A program made the translations under genes and the position numbers. This document shows positions 61,633 to 64,000 of a DNA stretch of 64,000 nucleotides, piece by piece. The stretch spans positions 992,001-1,056,000 of the forward strand of contig NZ_AZQN01000003.1 in assembly GCF_000566685.1 (NCBI RefSeq), written 5' to 3'. The notes below the pieces were generated by a model. It was given only the letters and a program-made list of their open reading frames with translations, was not told where the DNA came from and searched no databases. The stretch is from Dyadobacter tibetensis Y620-1. GTDB taxonomy: Bacteria; Bacteroidota; Bacteroidia; Cytophagales; Spirosomataceae. Positions within the stretch are counted from its first letter, which is position 1. Every line of letters begins with the position of its first letter.

Positions 61633-64000
61633 ATGTTTCTAAAACTATCTGCAAGGCAGGTTGCCGTGTTGGGGGTGGTGCTCCTCATGCAACAGAACCC
61701 ACAAGTCAGTGCCCAGGACATGGCCTTTGCTGCCAGGTTAACCGCTACGACCCATGCCGGTACGGGTTATCAGGAAATGAAGCTGAAAAGCGTTTTGCTG
61801 GATCTGCAAAAACATTACGGAGTTGAAATAGTTTTCGAAGACAGGCTGGTGGGTGCGGTAAACGTTAGGGCCACTAAATTGGACTATAAGCTTCCGGTTG
61901 AAAAAAATCTGCAACGACTGCTTCAACAAAATGGTCTTATGTTTAAGAAGACCCGTTCGAATACCTATGTGATCGTGGAACAGAGGCCGGTTAAGAATCA
62001 AGCTTCTGATACAGCAGAAACCAGCGTGCTCAGAAATAGCTTTCCGGCGGAGAGCATCGTAGATCGTACTATTAAAGGGATCGTGAAAGATGAGTCGGGA
62101 ATGGGGCTGCCGGGAGTTAGTGTGGTGGTGAAAGGAACACAAAGGGGTACCTCAACGAATACTGATGGTACCTTTCAGCTCGATCTTCCCGATAATCTGG
62201 GTAATAATGCCGTGCTGGTATTGAGCTTTGTGGGTTATAAGCCTAAAGAGGTGGCAGTGGGAACCCGGGTAAACCTGGAACTTGACCTGGAACAGGACAC
62301 GAATGCACTAGATGAAATCGTAGTAGTAGGATATGGTACGGCCCGGAAGTCGGATCTGACCGGTGCGGTGAGTACGGTGAAGGGGGAAACCCTTCAAGAG
62401 CGTCCTGCTGCTTCACTCAATCAAGCACTGGCAGGGAGAATGACGGGGGTGAATGTTTCGGTAAACTCTGGTCGTCCCGGTGGGCGAGCCAATATCCGAA
62501 TTCGCGGTAACACATCAGTAAGTGTTGCTAATAATCCGCTCTATGTTATCGATGGTGTTATTTTGAATGCTACCGGCCTTTCCAATGGTAGCACTCCCAT
62601 CGATTATATCAGTCCTAACGATATCGCCTCAATTGAAGTGTTGAAGGATGCATCTGCCACTGCTATTTATGGTGCAAGGGGAGCAAATGGTGTTATTTTG
62701 GTAACTACCAAGCGAGGCTCTAATCGCGGAGGACAAATCAACTATGATGCCGATGTGAGTGTGGGCGTAATGGCTAAGAAAATAGAGCTTCTTAATTCGG
62801 AAGAATTTTTAAGAACGGAAGAAATAGCCTACGGGAATGCTGCCAAATATGATCCGGTTGGATGGGCAGGTGGTAAATATGTCGATCCGAAAACGAAACG
62901 AAATAACCCTTTGCTTTTTGACCAAAATGGGAAACCGCTCTATGATACCGATTGGCAAAAAGAGGCCAGCCAAAAGGCTTTGACCCAAAATCATCAATTG
63001 TCATTTTCTGGCGGAAATCAGAAGGATAGTTATGGTGTGTACCTGGGTTATCGTAATGAAAATGGAATCATCCGGGAATCCTGGTTAAAGCGTTATTCTG
63101 GCCGTTTTGTTTTCGATAGTCAGATTAAACCCTGGTTGAAAGTTGGGGGAAGCATGGGTTATAACGATCAGAATGAAAGTCAGATTGACCCCCTCGGTGG
63201 AGGTGGTATTATTGCCATGCGCCAGGTATTGGAAGCCCTTCCTATTATTCCTGTTAAGTATCCGGATGGACGATGGGGAGGTAATGAGGATTATCCGGGT
63301 ATGGAAGGAGGCGGTAACCCAGTCAATGTACTCAAGGAGCGCTTGTTTTACCTTAAAACTCAGACCCTGTTAGGGAATGTATATTCGAATATTTCCTTCG
63401 GAAAGGATTTACAGTTGCGGACATCGCTAGGTACGAATATCATCAATCAGCGGAATGATTATTACGGAGGACGTACGCTCAACTACATTTCCCGGAATCA
63501 GGGAGGGGATGCCTATGTTAGAAATGATCGCTATAACTCCTGGCAATTTGAAAATTATCTAACCTATAATAAGAAGATAGGAACAGACCATAATATAAAT
63601 GCACTGCTCGGTCTTTCATGGCAACATGTCGACCAGTTTTATGCTCAGGCTCGGTCACAGAATTTTCAGGATGATTATTTTGCGTATAATAACCTTGGAG
63701 CAGGTGCTACCGCCGTGGCACCTACCTCAGGAGCGAGTGCATATGGGCTAAACTCTTATTTTGGAAGGGTCAACTATAACTTGAAAGATAAATATCTGAT
63801 TACATTCACCGGACGTGCTGATGGATCTTCGAAATTTGGCTCTGCTAACCGCTTCGCTTTTTTCCCTTCTGCCGCCTTGGCATGGCGTCTGTCTGAAGAG
63901 GACTTTGTCCGTAATATACCGGCCATTTCCAATCTGAAGGTTCGTGCGAGCTACGGGGTAACAGGTAACTCGGAAATAACAGCTTACCAGGCCCTTGCTG
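61633..64000 (+). CDS. SusC/RagA family TonB-linked outer membrane protein (5' part)
   Basis: The frame opens at ATG 61633 (MFLKLSARQVAVLGVVLLM) and remains open to the window end: 789 residues of about 1000-1150. After the signal peptide comes an STN domain (MKLKSVLLDLQKHYGVEIVF), a CarD-like domain (IKGIVKDESGMGLPGVSVVV), the plug (VVGYGTARKSDLTGAVSTVK, PLYVIDGVILNATG, VLKDASATAIYGARGANGVI) and much of the barrel. A partner SusD gene is expected just beyond the window. Similar in order to the 46480 gene but clearly diverged in sequence. It is regulated by the sigma/FecR pair directly upstream. Confidence 0.96.
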   Translation, partial: MFLKLSARQVAVLGVVLLMQQNPQVSAQDMAFAARLTATTHAGTGYQEMKLKSVLLDLQKHYGVEIVFEDRLVGAVNVRATKLDYKLPVEKNLQRLLQQNGLMFKKTRSNTYVIVEQRPVKNQASDTAETSVLRNSFPAESIVDRTIKGIVKDESGMGLPGVSVVVKGTQRGTSTNTDGTFQLDLPDNLGNNAVLVLSFVGYKPKEVAVGTRVNLELDLEQDTNALDEIVVVGYGTARKSDLTGAVSTVKGETLQERPAASLNQALAGRMTGVNVSVNSGRPGGRANIRIRGNTSVSVANNPLYVIDGVILNATGLSNGSTPIDYISPNDIASIEVLKDASATAIYGARGANGVILVTTKRGSNRGGQINYDADVSVGVMAKKIELLNSEEFLRTEEIAYGNAAKYDPVGWAGGKYVDPKTKRNNPLLFDQNGKPLYDTDWQKEASQKALTQNHQLSFSGGNQKDSYGVYLGYRNENGIIRESWLKRYSGRFVFDSQIKPWLKVGGSMGYNDQNESQIDPLGGGGIIAMRQVLEALPIIPVKYPDGRWGGNEDYPGMEGGGNPVNVLKERLFYLKTQTLLGNVYSNISFGKDLQLRTSLGTNIINQRNDYYGGRTLNYISRNQGGDAYVRNDRYNSWQFENYLTYNKKIGTDHNINALLGLSWQHVDQFYAQARSQNFQDDYFAYNNLGAGATAVAPTSGASAYGLNSYFGRVNYNLKDKYLITFTGRADGSSKFGSANRFAFFPSAALAWRLSEEDFVRNIPAISNLKVRASYGVTGNSEITAYQALA

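Noticed and set aside
1-64000. tRNA, rRNA and CRISPR arrays
   Set aside because: No tRNA-like arms with the TTCGA loop pattern, no rRNA sequence and no regularly spaced repeats were seen in the intergenic regions.

Overview
The window comes from a member of the phylum Bacteroidota, most likely the order Cytophagales (Spirosomataceae-like). The evidence is two ECF sigma / FecR / SusC (RagA) modules with a SusD (RagB) lipoprotein, a protein with a T9SS-type C-terminal tail, candidate promoters of the Bacteroidota TAnnTTTG type, almost no strong Shine-Dalgarno sites, and household genes (atpA, prc, uvrB, ileS, clpB) of Bacteroidota character. No rRNA, tRNA, CRISPR array or complete insertion sequence was seen.

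Layout. 1-4.7 kb is core: the 5' part of atpA (minus strand), an exported FKBP-type prolyl isomerase and a tail-specific protease closed by a strong terminator. 4.7-10.5 kb is an accessory stretch: an AraC regulator divergent from a TIM-barrel sugar isomerase and a DltE-like SDR, then a luciferase-like oxidoreductase, then about 1.5 kb of decayed DNA holding the wreck of an AbiEi/AbiEii type IV toxin-antitoxin pair and a transposase fragment. 10.5-17 kb is a minus-strand tripartite RND efflux operon (adaptor, pump, outer-membrane factor) with a small exported protein upstream. 17-28.3 kb mixes a GNAT-SRPBCC fusion, a cupin-like dioxygenase, uvrB, a deoxyribonucleotidase, a DeoR regulator, an HSD10-like SDR and ileS, whose HIGH motif is the swapped form GIHH.

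28.5-36.5 kb holds plus-strand genes that read as a possible gamma-glutamylation route for an amine or amino alcohol: a GS-like ligase (next to an SBF-like transporter and a DUF4230 protein), then an SDR, an aldehyde dehydrogenase and a class I glutamine amidotransferase. A PQQ-dependent sugar dehydrogenase lipoprotein lies between the two blocks. 36.6-40.6 kb holds a PyrR-like phosphoribosyltransferase, a DJ-1/PfpI protein lacking the usual Cys-His pair, and clpB.

41-64 kb is for nutrient capture. A T9SS-type secreted protein and an ECF sigma factor are followed by an AT-rich 2 kb stretch (AraC regulator, DoxX remnant, DUF1801 protein) that separates the sigma gene from the FecR gene it would usually adjoin. 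FecR leads into SusC, SusD and two paralogous exported FAD-dependent oxidoreductases, the first with an extra C-terminal golvesin-like domain. A MFS transporter and a gluconate-2-dehydrogenase-type pair (Tat-exported subunit 3 plus GMC flavoprotein) follow. A second ECF sigma / FecR / SusC module starts at 59.9 kb and runs off the window. The most promising places for new biology are the SusCD-linked exported flavoenzyme locus, the gamma-glutamylation cluster, the GNAT-SRPBCC fusion and the GxHH isoleucyl-tRNA synthetase.
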